Below, piece by piece: positions 26,348 to 34,962 of a stretch of DNA of 64,000 nucleotides (positions are counted from its first letter, which is position 1; every line of letters begins with the position of its first letter). The stretch spans positions 2,418,001 to 2,482,000 of the forward strand of contig JQNH01000001.1 in assembly GCA_000745135.1 (NCBI GenBank), given 5' to 3'. The stretch comes from Rhizobiales bacterium YIM 77505. Lineage in GTDB: Bacteria; Pseudomonadota; Alphaproteobacteria; Rhizobiales; Beijerinckiaceae. A model generated the notes under the pieces. It searched no databases. It worked only from the letters and a program-made list of their open reading frames with translations, and was not told the DNA's origin. The translations under genes were made by a program, and so were the position numbers.

Positions 26348-28420
26348 ATGCTCAGCCTGAGCTTTACTCCTCTTGTTCCACCCGCGGTCCTATGGGTGCT
26401 CGCGGGGGCTGTTGTCGTGCTCGTTGTCCTCGCAGCCGTCTCGCGGGGCGCGGTTGCGATCCTGCGCGCCCTGGCGCTCGCCCTCGTGCTGGCGGCGCTC
26501 GCCAATCCCGCGATCGTCCAGGAAGAGCGCGAGAAGGTGAAGGACGTCGTCGCGGTGGTGGTCGACCGCTCCGGCTCCCAAGGTCTCGGCGACCGTCGGG
26601 CCATGACGGACCGGGTCCAGGTCGAGCTGCAGCGGCGGCTCGGCGCCCTGGCCGACGTCGAGGCGCGCATCGTCGAGGCTGGCGCGAGCGAAGGGGATGA
26701 CGGCACGCGTCTCTTCAGCGCCCTCGCCAATGCGCTCGCCGACGTGCCGCCGGACCGCCTCGCGGGCGTCATCATGGTCACCGACGGGGTCGTCCACGAC
26801 ATAGCGGCGAATGCTGCGCAGCTCGGCTTCCGAGCGCCCTTGCATGCCTTGATCACCGGCCGCCCCGACGAGCGCGACCGGCGCATTGCGCTCACCGAAG
26901 CGCCGCGTTTCGGCATCGTCGGCAAGGACCAGACGATCCGAGCCCAGGTCTTGGAGCGCGGCGGAACCGGCAGAGCTCTCGTCACCATCCGGCGCGACGG
27001 GCAGCAAGTGCTGCGGCGCGAAGTGCGCACAGGGACGGCCTTTGCGCTGACCGTCCGGATCGACCATGGCGGGCCGAACGTGGTCGAGATCGAGGCTGAA
27101 CCGCTCGATGGCGAACTCACCACCGCCAACAACCGCGCCGTCGTCACCATCGAGGGCATCCGCGAGAAGCTGCGCGTCCTCCTCGTCTCCGGGGAGCCCC
27201 ATGCCGGCGAGCGGACCTGGCGCAACCTCCTGAAGTCCGACGCCAATGTGGATCTCGTCCACTTCACCATCCTCCGTCCGCCCGAGAAGCAGGACGGCAC
27301 TCCCATCAATGAGCTGTCGCTGATCGCCTTTCCGACCCGCGAGCTCTTTCAGCAGAAGATCAAGGAATTCGACCTCATCATCTTCGACCGCTACGCCAAT
27401 CAGAGCGTCCTGCCCTCCACCTATTTCGACAACATCGTCCGATATGTCCGCGAGGGCGGCGCAGTGCTCGTCGCGGCGGGTCCGGAATTTGCGGGCGCGG
27501 CAAGCCTTGCCCGCACCCGCCTCTCGCCGATCATCCCCGGCAACCCTGACGGGCGTATCGTCGAGGAGCCCTACAAGGCCCGCATCACCACGGGCGGCCG
27601 ACGCCATCCCGTAACGCGTGAGCTGCCCGGCTCCGAGCAGACGCCGCCGGCCTGGGGGGAATGGCTGCGCGTGATCGGCGCCGAGGTGCGCGCCGGCTCC
27701 GCCGTCATGTCGGGCGCGGGCGACATGCCCCTTCTCGTGCTGGCGCGCGAGGAGAAAGGCCGCGTCGCGCTCCTTCTCTCCGATCATGCCTGGCTGTGGG
27801 CCCGAGGCTTCCGGGAGGGCGGCCCCCATCTCGACCTGCTGCGTCGGCTGGCGCACTGGCTCATGAAGGAGCCGGCCCTGGAGGAAGAAGCTCTGCGGGC
27901 CACCGCCAACGGCCGCGACATCCGGATCGAGCGCCAAACCTTGCGGGAGTCCGCAGACCCGGTCACGATCGTCGCCCCGAGCGGTACCGAATGGACGGTG
28001 CCGCTGTCGGAGGAGAAGCCTGGCCTGTTCACGGCGCAAACGACCGCGCGGGAGCTCGGGCTGCACAGCCTGCGCTCCGCCGATCTCGTCGCCTTCGTGA
28101 GCGTCGGCCCGGCCAATCCGCGCGAGCTCGCTGACGTCTTCAGCGACACGGAGGCGCTCCGCCCGATCGCAGAAGCGACCGGCGGTTCCGTGCGGCGCGT
28201 GGCAGCCGAGTTCGGCGATGGGGTCGTGGTGCCGCGTGTCCAGGCGGTTCGCTCCGGATCGCGCCTCTCGGGCGGCGACTGGATCGGCATCCGCCCGAGC
28301 GACAGCGCCATCGTGCGCGGCGTATCGGTGTTCCCCCTGGCGCTGGGGCTTCTCGGCCTTGCGCTGCTCGTGGGTGCGACCCTCGCCGCTTGGCTCGCGG
28401 AAGGCCGCCGCCGGGCTTGA
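26348..28420 (+). CDS. Membrane-anchored VWA/glutamine-amidotransferase-like protein
   Basis: A 690-residue protein with two N-terminal helices (VLWVLAGAVVVLVVLAAV and ILRALALALVLAALANP) and one near the C-terminus (LALGLLGLALLVGATLAAWL). The VWA-like segment keeps the metal site DRSGS near residue 75. Residues about 270-500 look like a class I glutamine-amidotransferase fold (LIIFDRYANQSVLPSTYF, then GGAVLVAAGPEF) without a clear catalytic triad. It ends the MoxR operon and converges on the caspase gene. An 88-base gap before it holds a decayed CCCTCTC/GAGAGGG hairpin (26279-26315). Confidence 0.87.
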   Translation: MLSLSFTPLVPPAVLWVLAGAVVVLVVLAAVSRGAVAILRALALALVLAALANPAIVQEEREKVKDVVAVVVDRSGSQGLGDRRAMTDRVQVELQRRLGALADVEARIVEAGASEGDDGTRLFSALANALADVPPDRLAGVIMVTDGVVHDIAANAAQLGFRAPLHALITGRPDERDRRIALTEAPRFGIVGKDQTIRAQVLERGGTGRALVTIRRDGQQVLRREVRTGTAFALTVRIDHGGPNVVEIEAEPLDGELTTANNRAVVTIEGIREKLRVLLVSGEPHAGERTWRNLLKSDANVDLVHFTILRPPEKQDGTPINELSLIAFPTRELFQQKIKEFDLIIFDRYANQSVLPSTYFDNIVRYVREGGAVLVAAGPEFAGAASLARTRLSPIIPGNPDGRIVEEPYKARITTGGRRHPVTRELPGSEQTPPAWGEWLRVIGAEVRAGSAVMSGAGDMPLLVLAREEKGRVALLLSDHAWLWARGFREGGPHLDLLRRLAHWLMKEPALEEEALRATANGRDIRIERQTLRESADPVTIVAPSGTEWTVPLSEEKPGLFTAQTTARELGLHSLRSADLVAFVSVGPANPRELADVFSDTEALRPIAEATGGSVRRVAAEFGDGVVVPRVQAVRSGSRLSGGDWIGIRPSDSAIVRGVSVFPLALGLLGLALLVGATLAAWLAEGRRRA

Positions 28421-28484
28421 CCCAAGGGGTCCCCTTCCCGTCCAAGCGATGGACAAGGGTGCGTCTGCTTTGTCGGTTCAAACC

Positions 28485-30107
28485 TTATTCGCAGAAGGAC
28501 TGACCGTTGAACGTGAAGCAGCGCCGGCCCCCTCCGCCCGAGGCCGGGCGCTCGGCGCGCGGGCGAGGCGTGACGCGGGCGGGGGCTGCCGGCGCGCGCT
28601 CCACCACTCGCGGCTTTGGCTTCGGCTTTTCGACCTCGACGCAAGCGCCATCGCGGTCCAGGCGTTGACCGCGCGGACAGGTCCTGGCGACGCAGGCCCC
28701 GCCGCGTTCCACCTCCCGTGGCCCGCACACGAGCGGGCAGATGCGCGCTCTGCGCTCCTTGAGGGCGTTCAGGAACTCGAGACTCGGAGCGGTGGGGGCC
28801 TCCAGCCGAGCGTGACGGGCGAACTCCCGCACCGCCCTTGAGGTGGCAGCGTTTGCCCACTTGCCGTCGGCGCGGCCGCTGAAGCAGCCCACCCGCGCCA
28901 GCTCCCGCTGGACCGCCCTCACGAGCTCGCCCTCCTTCGGGGGCCCCGCCTCGGCAAGGTCCGGCGCCTTGGGCAGCGCTGGATGGGGATCGACCGCCGC
29001 CACCTCCGTCCTTGACGCCGACGCCGTGCCTTGCTCGGCGGGCGGGGGCTGCTGGGAGAGGCGGCGCGTCTCCTCGGCAGTCTTCGACCGCACCTCGTCG
29101 GCAGGAGCCCTCTCTGCCCTGTCGGGGATGGAACGGTCCGGCTCGGCAGGCCTTGCCGCTTCTTCGGAGCGGCGCCGTTCCTGCTCGAGGCGCGCGAGCC
29201 GCTGGCGTGACTCGATACTCTCGATCCGGCCTCTGGCGGCGTCGACGAGGTAGCTGTTCGGATATTTGGCCATGAACTCGCGCAACTCGTCCGGGGTGCC
29301 CCGCTCCCGAAGCCGCGACCAGGCCTGCACATCGGTCTCGCCCGGATTGATGTAGAACTCCCCCGCCAGCGTAATCCAGAGGTCCGGTCTCTGCTTGCCC
29401 GCGGTCATACGAGCGACATTGCCGCTCACCCGTCGGAAGAGCTGCCCCACCTCGAGCCCCGGCACGGCGATTTCCTGAACGAGCGCGCCGGTGAAGAAGC
29501 TGTTCCGGCCGGTGCCGTCGAAAGCGACGTCATTGGCGCGCGTGGCGTAGGCGACGACCATATCCGGCAGGCTCTGGACCTGGGCGAGGCCTTGCGCATA
29601 GGCAAAGGCGCGCGTCGTCGACCGGCGAGCAAGACGCTCGACGAGCGGGTTGTTGCGGCAGGCGTCCAGAACGAGCAGCCTGACCCGGGCCTGCGACAGG
29701 GCGAAGAGGATGTCGTCGAGGCGGATCGTCTCGAACTGGACGGCGAACTCGTCCTCCAGCTTCACATCCACCGGCATGAGGAAGTTCTGGCCCTGCGACT
29801 GCATGCCGTGGCCTGCGTAGAACACGAGCGCCGCATCCGCATTGGCCGCGAGCCGCCCGAAGCGGGCGAGGTGCATCTCGAAGCCGCGCTTGTCGAGATC
29901 GAACCCTTCGATGACCTCGAAACCCGCCTTGCGCAGCACCGCCGCCATATCGGCAGCATCGTTGCGCGGATTGGCAAGGAGAGGCGCGTTCTGGTAGGCG
30001 CTGTTGCCGATGACGAGCGCCACCCGTCGCTCGGCCATGGCCGGGGCGGACATCGCCGCTGCCACGAGGCACAGGGTGAGCAAGAGCCAGAAGCGACCGA
30101 CGGTCAT
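28485..30107 (-). CDS. Secreted caspase-family (peptidase C14) protein
   Basis: A caspase-like cysteine protease exported to the periplasm. ATG 30107 is chosen because it is followed at once by a signal peptide (TVGRFWLLLTLCLVAAAMSA). The p20-like domain starts RRVALVIGNSAYQN. The catalytic dyad is visible as His100 (FYAGHGMQ) and Cys150 (LVLDACRNNP). A long charged linker (about 260-390) leads to a C-terminal segment with a Cys-rich patch (CPLVCGP, CVARTCPRG) and a final RCFTFNGQSFCE. At 540 residues it is longer than a bare caspase domain. The target is unknown. Confidence 0.9.
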   Translation of the reverse strand: MTVGRFWLLLTLCLVAAAMSAPAMAERRVALVIGNSAYQNAPLLANPRNDAADMAAVLRKAGFEVIEGFDLDKRGFEMHLARFGRLAANADAALVFYAGHGMQSQGQNFLMPVDVKLEDEFAVQFETIRLDDILFALSQARVRLLVLDACRNNPLVERLARRSTTRAFAYAQGLAQVQSLPDMVVAYATRANDVAFDGTGRNSFFTGALVQEIAVPGLEVGQLFRRVSGNVARMTAGKQRPDLWITLAGEFYINPGETDVQAWSRLRERGTPDELREFMAKYPNSYLVDAARGRIESIESRQRLARLEQERRRSEEAARPAEPDRSIPDRAERAPADEVRSKTAEETRRLSQQPPPAEQGTASASRTEVAAVDPHPALPKAPDLAEAGPPKEGELVRAVQRELARVGCFSGRADGKWANAATSRAVREFARHARLEAPTAPSLEFLNALKERRARICPLVCGPREVERGGACVARTCPRGQRLDRDGACVEVEKPKPKPRVVERAPAAPARVTPRPRAERPASGGGGRRCFTFNGQSFCE

Positions 30108-30210
30108 CCCGAAACCCTGTCGATCCGTCCACAGCACGCTAGCACGGACCTGCTGCAGGATGAACCGAGGCTTCGGCTGCGCCGTGCGCTCCCTCACAGA
30201 GCGGAGCGTT

Positions 30211-30714
30211 TCAGCTCCGGATGACGCTCACCGGCCCCTGCGCCCTGGCCAAGGCGCCAGGCACCAGCTCGGCGGCAAGGAAACGACGCGGGTCGACCGG
30301 GCCCGGCAGCGTCAGCTTGCCTTCGGGGACGGCCTTGAAGCCGAAGCGGGCGTAATAGGGCTCGTCGCCCACGAGGATCACGAGCTGGTGTCCGGCAGCG
30401 CGAGCCGCCTCGAGCGCGCGGGTCATGAGCGCCGAGCCGATGCCGCGGTTTTCGAAGGCGGGGTCGACCGTCAGAGGCCCCAGCACCAGCGCAGGCACGC
30501 CGCCGGCCATGACGGGGGTCATGCGGACGGACCCCACGAGGAGCGTGCCGACGAGCGCCGTGAAGGACAGGTGGAGGAGATGGGGGGCGCCTTCCCGCAG
30601 GCGAAAGGCGGTGCGGGCAAACCGGCCGGGACCGAAGGCGCGCTCATGCAGGCGGTCGATGGCTTCAGCGTCGGCTGGAAGCTCCGGCCGGATGACAAGG
30701 GGAAGCTGGGTCAT
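30211..30714 (-). CDS. GNAT-family N-acetyltransferase (YhbS-like)
   Basis: A single GNAT domain of 167 residues. The acetyl-CoA-binding motif A is LGPLTVDPAFENRGIGSALM near residues 80-99, with the RGIG pyrophosphate loop; motif B contains YYARFGFKAVPEG. The overall pattern, with a C-terminal ELVPGAL, matches the YhbS-type acyltransferases. The acceptor is unknown. It stands alone, about 100 bases upstream of the caspase gene on the same strand. Confidence 0.9.
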   Translation of the reverse strand: MTQLPLVIRPELPADAEAIDRLHERAFGPGRFARTAFRLREGAPHLLHLSFTALVGTLLVGSVRMTPVMAGGVPALVLGPLTVDPAFENRGIGSALMTRALEAARAAGHQLVILVGDEPYYARFGFKAVPEGKLTLPGPVDPRRFLAAELVPGALARAQGPVSVIRS

Positions 30715-30883
30715 GGACGGACCTCGCGAAGACGAGCAGGAGGGCGGCGGCAGGAAAGCTCAGCCGTGTCGTCGTCGCAGGATCCGGATGGCTGTCATTG
30801 GTGGCGGGGGCCTCGAAGCGTGGCCTCGCCCATAGCAGCGCCAACCTGCGACCGCAATCGGAGCGTCGCTGCGGGCTTGGCCT

Positions 30884-31366
30884 TTACCAGCCGACCGCCC
30901 GTGGCTTTCCGTTCAGGACCTCGTCGAGGCGGTCCCGGGTCGCGCGGGAGACGCCTTGTGGAAGGGCGTTGGTCGGGAAGAACTGCGCCGCCGCGATCTC
31001 CCGGTCCGGCGTCTTGGCAGCCACCACGCGAAACTCGCGGACCACATAAAGAAGCACGTGATCGCGGTCGGAGACGGCCTGGTTGAAGAACACCCCGTGA
31101 AGAACAGGCTCTCCTGCGAGCTCGATCGCCGCCTCTTCCCGCAACTCACGGCTGAGTGCCTGAAGGGCGGTCTCGCCGATCTCGACCCCGCCGCCCGGGA
31201 AATGCCACCCCGGCGCATAGGTATGCCGGATGAGAAAGACCCGGTTCTGATCGTCGAGCACCGCAGCCCTGACGCCCAACGTCAGGCCTCGCGCGAAACG
31301 CCAATAAAAGTGAAGGAGCCGGTTGAGGACCGGCACCGGCCGTTTCGTGGCCGTCGATGGACTCAT
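30884..31366 (-). CDS. NUDIX hydrolase
   Basis: A NUDIX domain protein with a complete Nudix box, GGGVEIGETALQALSRELRE then EAAIEL, near residues 65-90. The ATG at 31366 (reading MSPSTATKRP) is preferred; an upstream ATG at 31411 would add 15 unrelated residues. The N-terminal LLHFYWRFARGLTLGVRAAV followed by LIRHTYAPGWHFPGG is typical of small nucleotide or sugar-nucleotide hydrolases. The substrate cannot be told. Length is about 160 residues. Confidence 0.9.
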   Translation of the reverse strand: MSPSTATKRPVPVLNRLLHFYWRFARGLTLGVRAAVLDDQNRVFLIRHTYAPGWHFPGGGVEIGETALQALSRELREEAAIELAGEPVLHGVFFNQAVSDRDHVLLYVVREFRVVAAKTPDREIAAAQFFPTNALPQGVSRATRDRLDEVLNGKPRAVGW

Positions 31367-31759
31367 TGCAGGACCGCCTGGTGCGACGCAGAAGCTTATC
31401 AACCGGTTCATGACCCATGCAACGCGAGAGGGCCTGACCCCTGAAACCCGCAGAAGACATGAACCAGAAGCGGGTCTAAGGATGCGTGAAACTTGGTATC
31501 GTCATGCTTCTCACTTTCTTTTTGGCGTGTCTTCGGCGGTCGCATCGCTTCGTGTGGACGCCGGCCCTTGATCTTGACGACGGAGAGGTCCGCTCCGCCC
31601 TGATCCCGGGCGCCCAATACTGAGCGGCCGACGCCGAACCTAGCCACGGGTGACGGCACTGGTGTCGCGCATCCGGCCGCAGGCAGACGGCCCGGTCGCG
31701 GGCTGGCTTGACGCGGCGCGGTGAGCGCTCAATGTCCGGGGCGCGACCTGATCCGCCCC
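31367..31759. other. Divergent 393-base intergenic region
   Basis: Lies between the NUDIX and metallophosphoesterase genes. Short open frames exist on both strands (plus 31323-31571, minus 31408-31659), but neither has a Shine-Dalgarno or a recognisable product. The part near 31490-31530 is noticeably more AT-rich than its surroundings (GAAACTTGGTATCGTCATGC then a T-rich run). I see no repeat or RNA gene in it. Confidence 0.4.
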
Positions 31760-32674
31760 ATGTTCCGTATCGCCCACCTCACCGACCCGCATGTTGGCCC
31801 GCTGCCGCGGCCGCGACTGCGCCAACTGCTCAACAAGCGCATCACCGGCTGGTTCAACTGGCACCGCGGCCGGAGCGGCGTGCATGACATGGAGCTCCTT
31901 GCGGCGCTGGTGGCCGACATCCACGCCATCGCCCCGGATCACATCGTCTGCACGGGAGATGTCTCGAACATCGGCCTGCCGAGCGAATGGCCGACAGCGC
32001 GGGTGTTCATGGACGGCCTTGGTCCGCCCGACAAGGTGAGTTTCGTGCCGGGAAACCACGATGCCTATGTGGAGGGGGCGCTCGAAGGTTTGCTGGCCCA
32101 GATCGGCCCCTGGGCGAAGGGGGATGAGGGGGCTGTCGGCGCTTTTCCCTATGTGCGCCGGCGCGGGCCGGTGGCCTTTGTCGGCCTCTCCTCGGCCATT
32201 CCCACCCTCCCCTTCGTGGCGAGCGGCCGGGTCGGCGATCGCCAGATGAAGGAGGCCGAGGCGGTCCTCGCCGCGCTCGGAAAGGAGGGCTTGTTCCGGA
32301 TCGTCCTGATCCATCATCCGCCCCATGTCGGCGGCGCACCCGCCGGACGCAATCTGCTCGACGCCGAAGGCTTCGAGGCGATGATAGGGCGCACCGGGGC
32401 GGAGCTCGTCATCCACGGCCACATGCATGTGGGCTCGCTGGCTTGGCTTGCCGGCCCGCGCGGCAAAGTGCCCGTCATCGGCGCCCCATCGGCCTCGGCG
32501 CGCGGCGGCACCATGATCCACAGCGCCGGCTACCACCTCTACACGATCGACACCGACGAAACCGGGTTCCTGCTCACTGCCCAGCTCAGGGGCTTGACCG
32601 GCGACGGCGGCATCGGCGACCTCGGCATGATCGCCCTCAATCCGAAGCCCACCCCGTCCGGAGGGGTCACATGA
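31760..32674 (+). CDS. Metallophosphoesterase (calcineurin-like)
   Basis: A dimetal phosphoesterase of about 304 residues starting at MFRIAHLTDPHVGP (ATG 31760). The metal motifs are in order: D-x-H (LTDPHV), GD in VCTGDVSN, GNHDA in FVPGNHDAYVEG, H in LIHHPPHVGG, and GHMH in LVIHGHMHVG. No signal peptide is seen, so it is probably cytoplasmic. The substrate (cyclic nucleotide, lipid or other phosphoester) is not deducible. Its stop overlaps the next start (ATGA), so the two are translationally coupled. Confidence 0.92.
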   Translation: MFRIAHLTDPHVGPLPRPRLRQLLNKRITGWFNWHRGRSGVHDMELLAALVADIHAIAPDHIVCTGDVSNIGLPSEWPTARVFMDGLGPPDKVSFVPGNHDAYVEGALEGLLAQIGPWAKGDEGAVGAFPYVRRRGPVAFVGLSSAIPTLPFVASGRVGDRQMKEAEAVLAALGKEGLFRIVLIHHPPHVGGAPAGRNLLDAEGFEAMIGRTGAELVIHGHMHVGSLAWLAGPRGKVPVIGAPSASARGGTMIHSAGYHLYTIDTDETGFLLTAQLRGLTGDGGIGDLGMIALNPKPTPSGGVT

Positions 32675-33162
32675 CCACCGAACCAATCGCGCTCCCGCCA
32701 AGCGCATGCCGGGTCAAGGAGGCTGCGGAAGAGCTTGGGCTTGCGATCGTCGTCCAAGTCATGCGGGAGCCGACCCGTACGGCAGAGCAGGCAGCGGCCG
32801 CTTGCGGATGCGCCGTGGCCCAGATCGTCAAGTCGCTCGTCTTCGCCGGCGAAGAAAGCGGCAGGCCCTATCTGCTCCTGGTCTCGGGTCAGAACCGTGT
32901 CGACGAGAGGAGCGTCGCGGCGGCTCTCGGGGAGCCGCTCGCGCGGCTCGACGCCGAGCGCGTGCGGGCGCTGACGGGCTTTGCGATCGGCGGCATTCCG
33001 CCCTTCGGGCACGCAAGCCCTCTGCCGGTCTATATGGACCAGGATCTTCTTGCCTTCGACAGCGTCTGGGCTGCCGCCGGCACGCCCTTCGCCGTCTTCT
33101 CCGTATCGCCCGAGGCCCTGGCCCAGGCGGTCGGCGCGAGGGCGATCCGCGTCACCGGCTAA
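32671..33162 (+). CDS. YbaK/EbsC-family aminoacyl-tRNA deacylase
   Basis: A ProX/YbaK-type trans-editing domain that hydrolyses mischarged aminoacyl-tRNA. Characteristic segments are TAEQAAAACGCAVAQIVKSL with the catalytic-region Lys, LLVSGQNRVDER, FAIGGIPPFGH (the family GGxxPxGH motif) and VYMDQDLLAFDSVWAAAG. ATG 32671 overlaps the phosphoesterase stop by four bases; a longer upstream frame would run through that gene and is rejected. Length is 163 residues. Confidence 0.92.
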   Translation: MTTEPIALPPSACRVKEAAEELGLAIVVQVMREPTRTAEQAAAACGCAVAQIVKSLVFAGEESGRPYLLLVSGQNRVDERSVAAALGEPLARLDAERVRALTGFAIGGIPPFGHASPLPVYMDQDLLAFDSVWAAAGTPFAVFSVSPEALAQAVGARAIRVTG

Positions 33163-33414
33163 AGCCTTGCCCGATCGGGCTGGCGCATGTGCTCTCCTTC
33201 TTAGAGGGTGGGGCGTGGAGGCCGGATTTCAGCACCGGGATCGTCTGTGCAGCAGCACTGTAGAAACGACATCGAAGAGCATAACCCAACCCGAGCGTGA
33301 ACGACCTGATCGCACAAGGCTGTAGCCGTCCCGCCAGGAACGCGGGCGATCGCCGGCGCGTTGCCATCGGGGCGTAGGGCGACTTTCGCCGCGAGGAAGG
33401 AAGGGACAACCGCC
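33163..33414 (+). other. Intergenic region upstream of the BON-domain gene
   Basis: No gene is supported. Apart from the EcfG-type promoter near its 3' end (33337-33362), I see only an inverted CCCGATCGGG near 33170 and no T-run terminator. Confidence 0.4.
33337..33362 (+). promoter_or_regulatory. EcfG (general stress sigma factor) promoter
   Basis: GGAAC (33337-33341), 17 bases, CGTT (33359-33362) matches the alphaproteobacterial EcfG consensus GGAAC-N16/17-CGTT exactly. It lies 52 bases before the ATG of the BON-domain gene, leaving a leader of about 45 bases. Confidence 0.8.
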
Positions 33415-34191
33415 ATGGCTGAGGATGATCGCTGGAAGATGCAGGAGCGCTACGGCTATCGCGACGAGGAGCGCGACCGCTGGCGGCAGGAGGGACAAGG
33501 CTCGGGGCGCCACGGCTTTGGCCGGAGCGGGCGCGGCGAAGGCTTCTACAGCGGCGGAGCCGCCGAGGCTCGCGGCTATGGCGGCTATGGCGGGGGCGGC
33601 GGCGATGTTCGCTTCGGCCGGTTCAGCGAGCGCAGCCGCGGCGAATCGGGCCGAGGAGACGAAGGCTGGACGTCGCGGGCCGGCAGGGACGAGGACGCTT
33701 CCTATGGCCCCGAGCGCCCTCATCGCCTCGAGGACTACGAAACGCCGGGCTATGGCCAATGGGGCATGCCGGTGCGGCGACGCCATCCCGAGCCCGGCCA
33801 TGGCTGGGGCGAGGAGCGCGGCTTCTTTGATCGCGCCAGCGACGAAGTCGCGTCCTGGTTCGGGAACGAGGAGGCAGAGCGGCGCCGGCGCCACGACGAG
33901 GTCCGGGCCGGCAGCCACCGCGGCCGCGGTCCCAAGGGATACACCCGCTCCGATGAGCGCATCCGCGAGGATGTGTGCGACCGCCTCACCGAGGACCCCT
34001 TCGTCGACGCCTCCGACATCGAGGTGATCGTGGCCAATGGCGAGGTGACGCTGACCGGTACGGTGGAAAGCCGCGACGCCAAGCGCCGCGCCGAGGACTG
34101 CGCGGAGAGCGTCTGCGGCGTCACGCACGTGCAGAACAACCTGCGGGTCGCCCCCACCAGCCAGGGCTCGAGCCAAACCATGGTCCGGTGA
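33415..34191 (+). CDS. BON domain-containing stress protein with a disordered Arg/Gly/Tyr-rich N-terminus
   Basis: ATG 33415 follows GGAAGGAAGGGA and gives 258 residues. Residues 1 to about 180 are low complexity, dominated by Arg, Gly, Glu, Asp, Tyr and Trp, and probably unfolded. Residues about 185-250 form a BON domain (SDERIREDVCDRLTEDPFVD, then GEVTLTGTVESRDAKRRAED). BON domains bind phospholipid or other envelope ligands. No signal peptide is seen. Expression under the general stress response is predicted from the promoter just upstream. Confidence 0.88.
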   Translation: MAEDDRWKMQERYGYRDEERDRWRQEGQGSGRHGFGRSGRGEGFYSGGAAEARGYGGYGGGGGDVRFGRFSERSRGESGRGDEGWTSRAGRDEDASYGPERPHRLEDYETPGYGQWGMPVRRRHPEPGHGWGEERGFFDRASDEVASWFGNEEAERRRRHDEVRAGSHRGRGPKGYTRSDERIREDVCDRLTEDPFVDASDIEVIVANGEVTLTGTVESRDAKRRAEDCAESVCGVTHVQNNLRVAPTSQGSSQTMVR

Positions 34192-34203
34192 ACCTCGACG
34201 GGT

Positions 34204-34950
34204 CTATATGCACCGTCCTCCGTCCACCGTCAGGACGGCGCCGGTGATCATCTCGGCTTCATCGGAGCAGAGAAAAAGGGCGGCGTTGGCGATGTCCTGC
34301 GGCGTCGAGAGGCGCCCCCAGGGGATGGTGGCGCGGAAGGCGGCGCGCTTCTCGGGCGTGTCCTCGCCCATGAAGGTGGCGAGCAGCGGCGTCTCGCCGG
34401 CGACAGGGGCGAGCGCGTTGACGCGGATGCGGTCGGGAGCGAGTTCCACCGCCATGGACTTCGAGACGAGGTTCACCGCGCCCTTGGACGCGTTGTACCA
34501 GGCAAGCCCGGGCCGCGGCCGGATGCCGGCCGTTGAGCCGATGTTGAGGATGACGCCTCCACCACGCTCCCGCATGTGAGGCACAAGCGCTTTCGCCATG
34601 AGGTAGATCGATTTGACGTTGACGGCGAAAACGCGGTCGAACTCTTCCTCGGTGACGTCAAGCATCGGCTTGTTGCGATGGCTGGTGCCAGCGTTGTTGA
34701 CCAGGATGTCCACATGCCCGAGTTGGCGGATGGCCTCGCCCACGGCGCGGTCGACCTCGATGCCGTTCGACACATCGCAGCCAAGGGCGATCGCCCCATG
34801 TCCCACCTTGTCCGCTGCCGCCGCGGCCGCGCCGCCGTTGAGGTCGAGAAGGGCGACCCGCGCCCCTTCCCGGGCGAAGGTCTCCGCGATGCCGAGCCCG
34901 AAGCCCTGCGCAGCCCCGGTGACGATGGCAGTCTTGTTCTGAAGGCGCAT
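34204..34950 (-). CDS. SDR-family oxidoreductase
   Basis: A classical short-chain dehydrogenase of 248 residues. The Rossmann glycine motif is TGAAQGFGLG (residues 11-20), followed by NNAG in ILVNNAGTSH, the catalytic Tyr/Lys in WYNASKGAVN (near 152-161), and the tail GAVLTVDGGRCI. The acidic DLN after beta-2 suggests NAD rather than NADP. It most resembles 3-oxoacyl-ACP reductase/glucose dehydrogenase-type SDRs; the substrate is open. It lies 12 bases after an aldehyde dehydrogenase gene on the same strand. Confidence 0.92.
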   Translation of the reverse strand: MRLQNKTAIVTGAAQGFGLGIAETFAREGARVALLDLNGGAAAAAADKVGHGAIALGCDVSNGIEVDRAVGEAIRQLGHVDILVNNAGTSHRNKPMLDVTEEEFDRVFAVNVKSIYLMAKALVPHMRERGGGVILNIGSTAGIRPRPGLAWYNASKGAVNLVSKSMAVELAPDRIRVNALAPVAGETPLLATFMGEDTPEKRAAFRATIPWGRLSTPQDIANAALFLCSDEAEMITGAVLTVDGGRCI

Positions 34951-34962
34951 GTCTCTTCGCTT

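Noticed and set aside
26390-28456. A 688-codon open frame antisense to the last MoxR-operon gene
   Set aside because: Arg/Gly/Asp-rich shadow frame; the plus-strand frame has membrane helices and a VWA metal site.
28485-30107. Caspase plus MoxR operon as an anti-phage defence island
   Set aside because: No effector, nuclease, toxin-antitoxin or integrase genes nearby; the caspase has a signal peptide, and MoxR/VWA operons are ordinary in these bacteria.
31323-31659. Short frames on both strands between the NUDIX and phosphoesterase genes
   Set aside because: No Shine-Dalgarno, no hydrophobic or domain pattern, and mutually overlapping.
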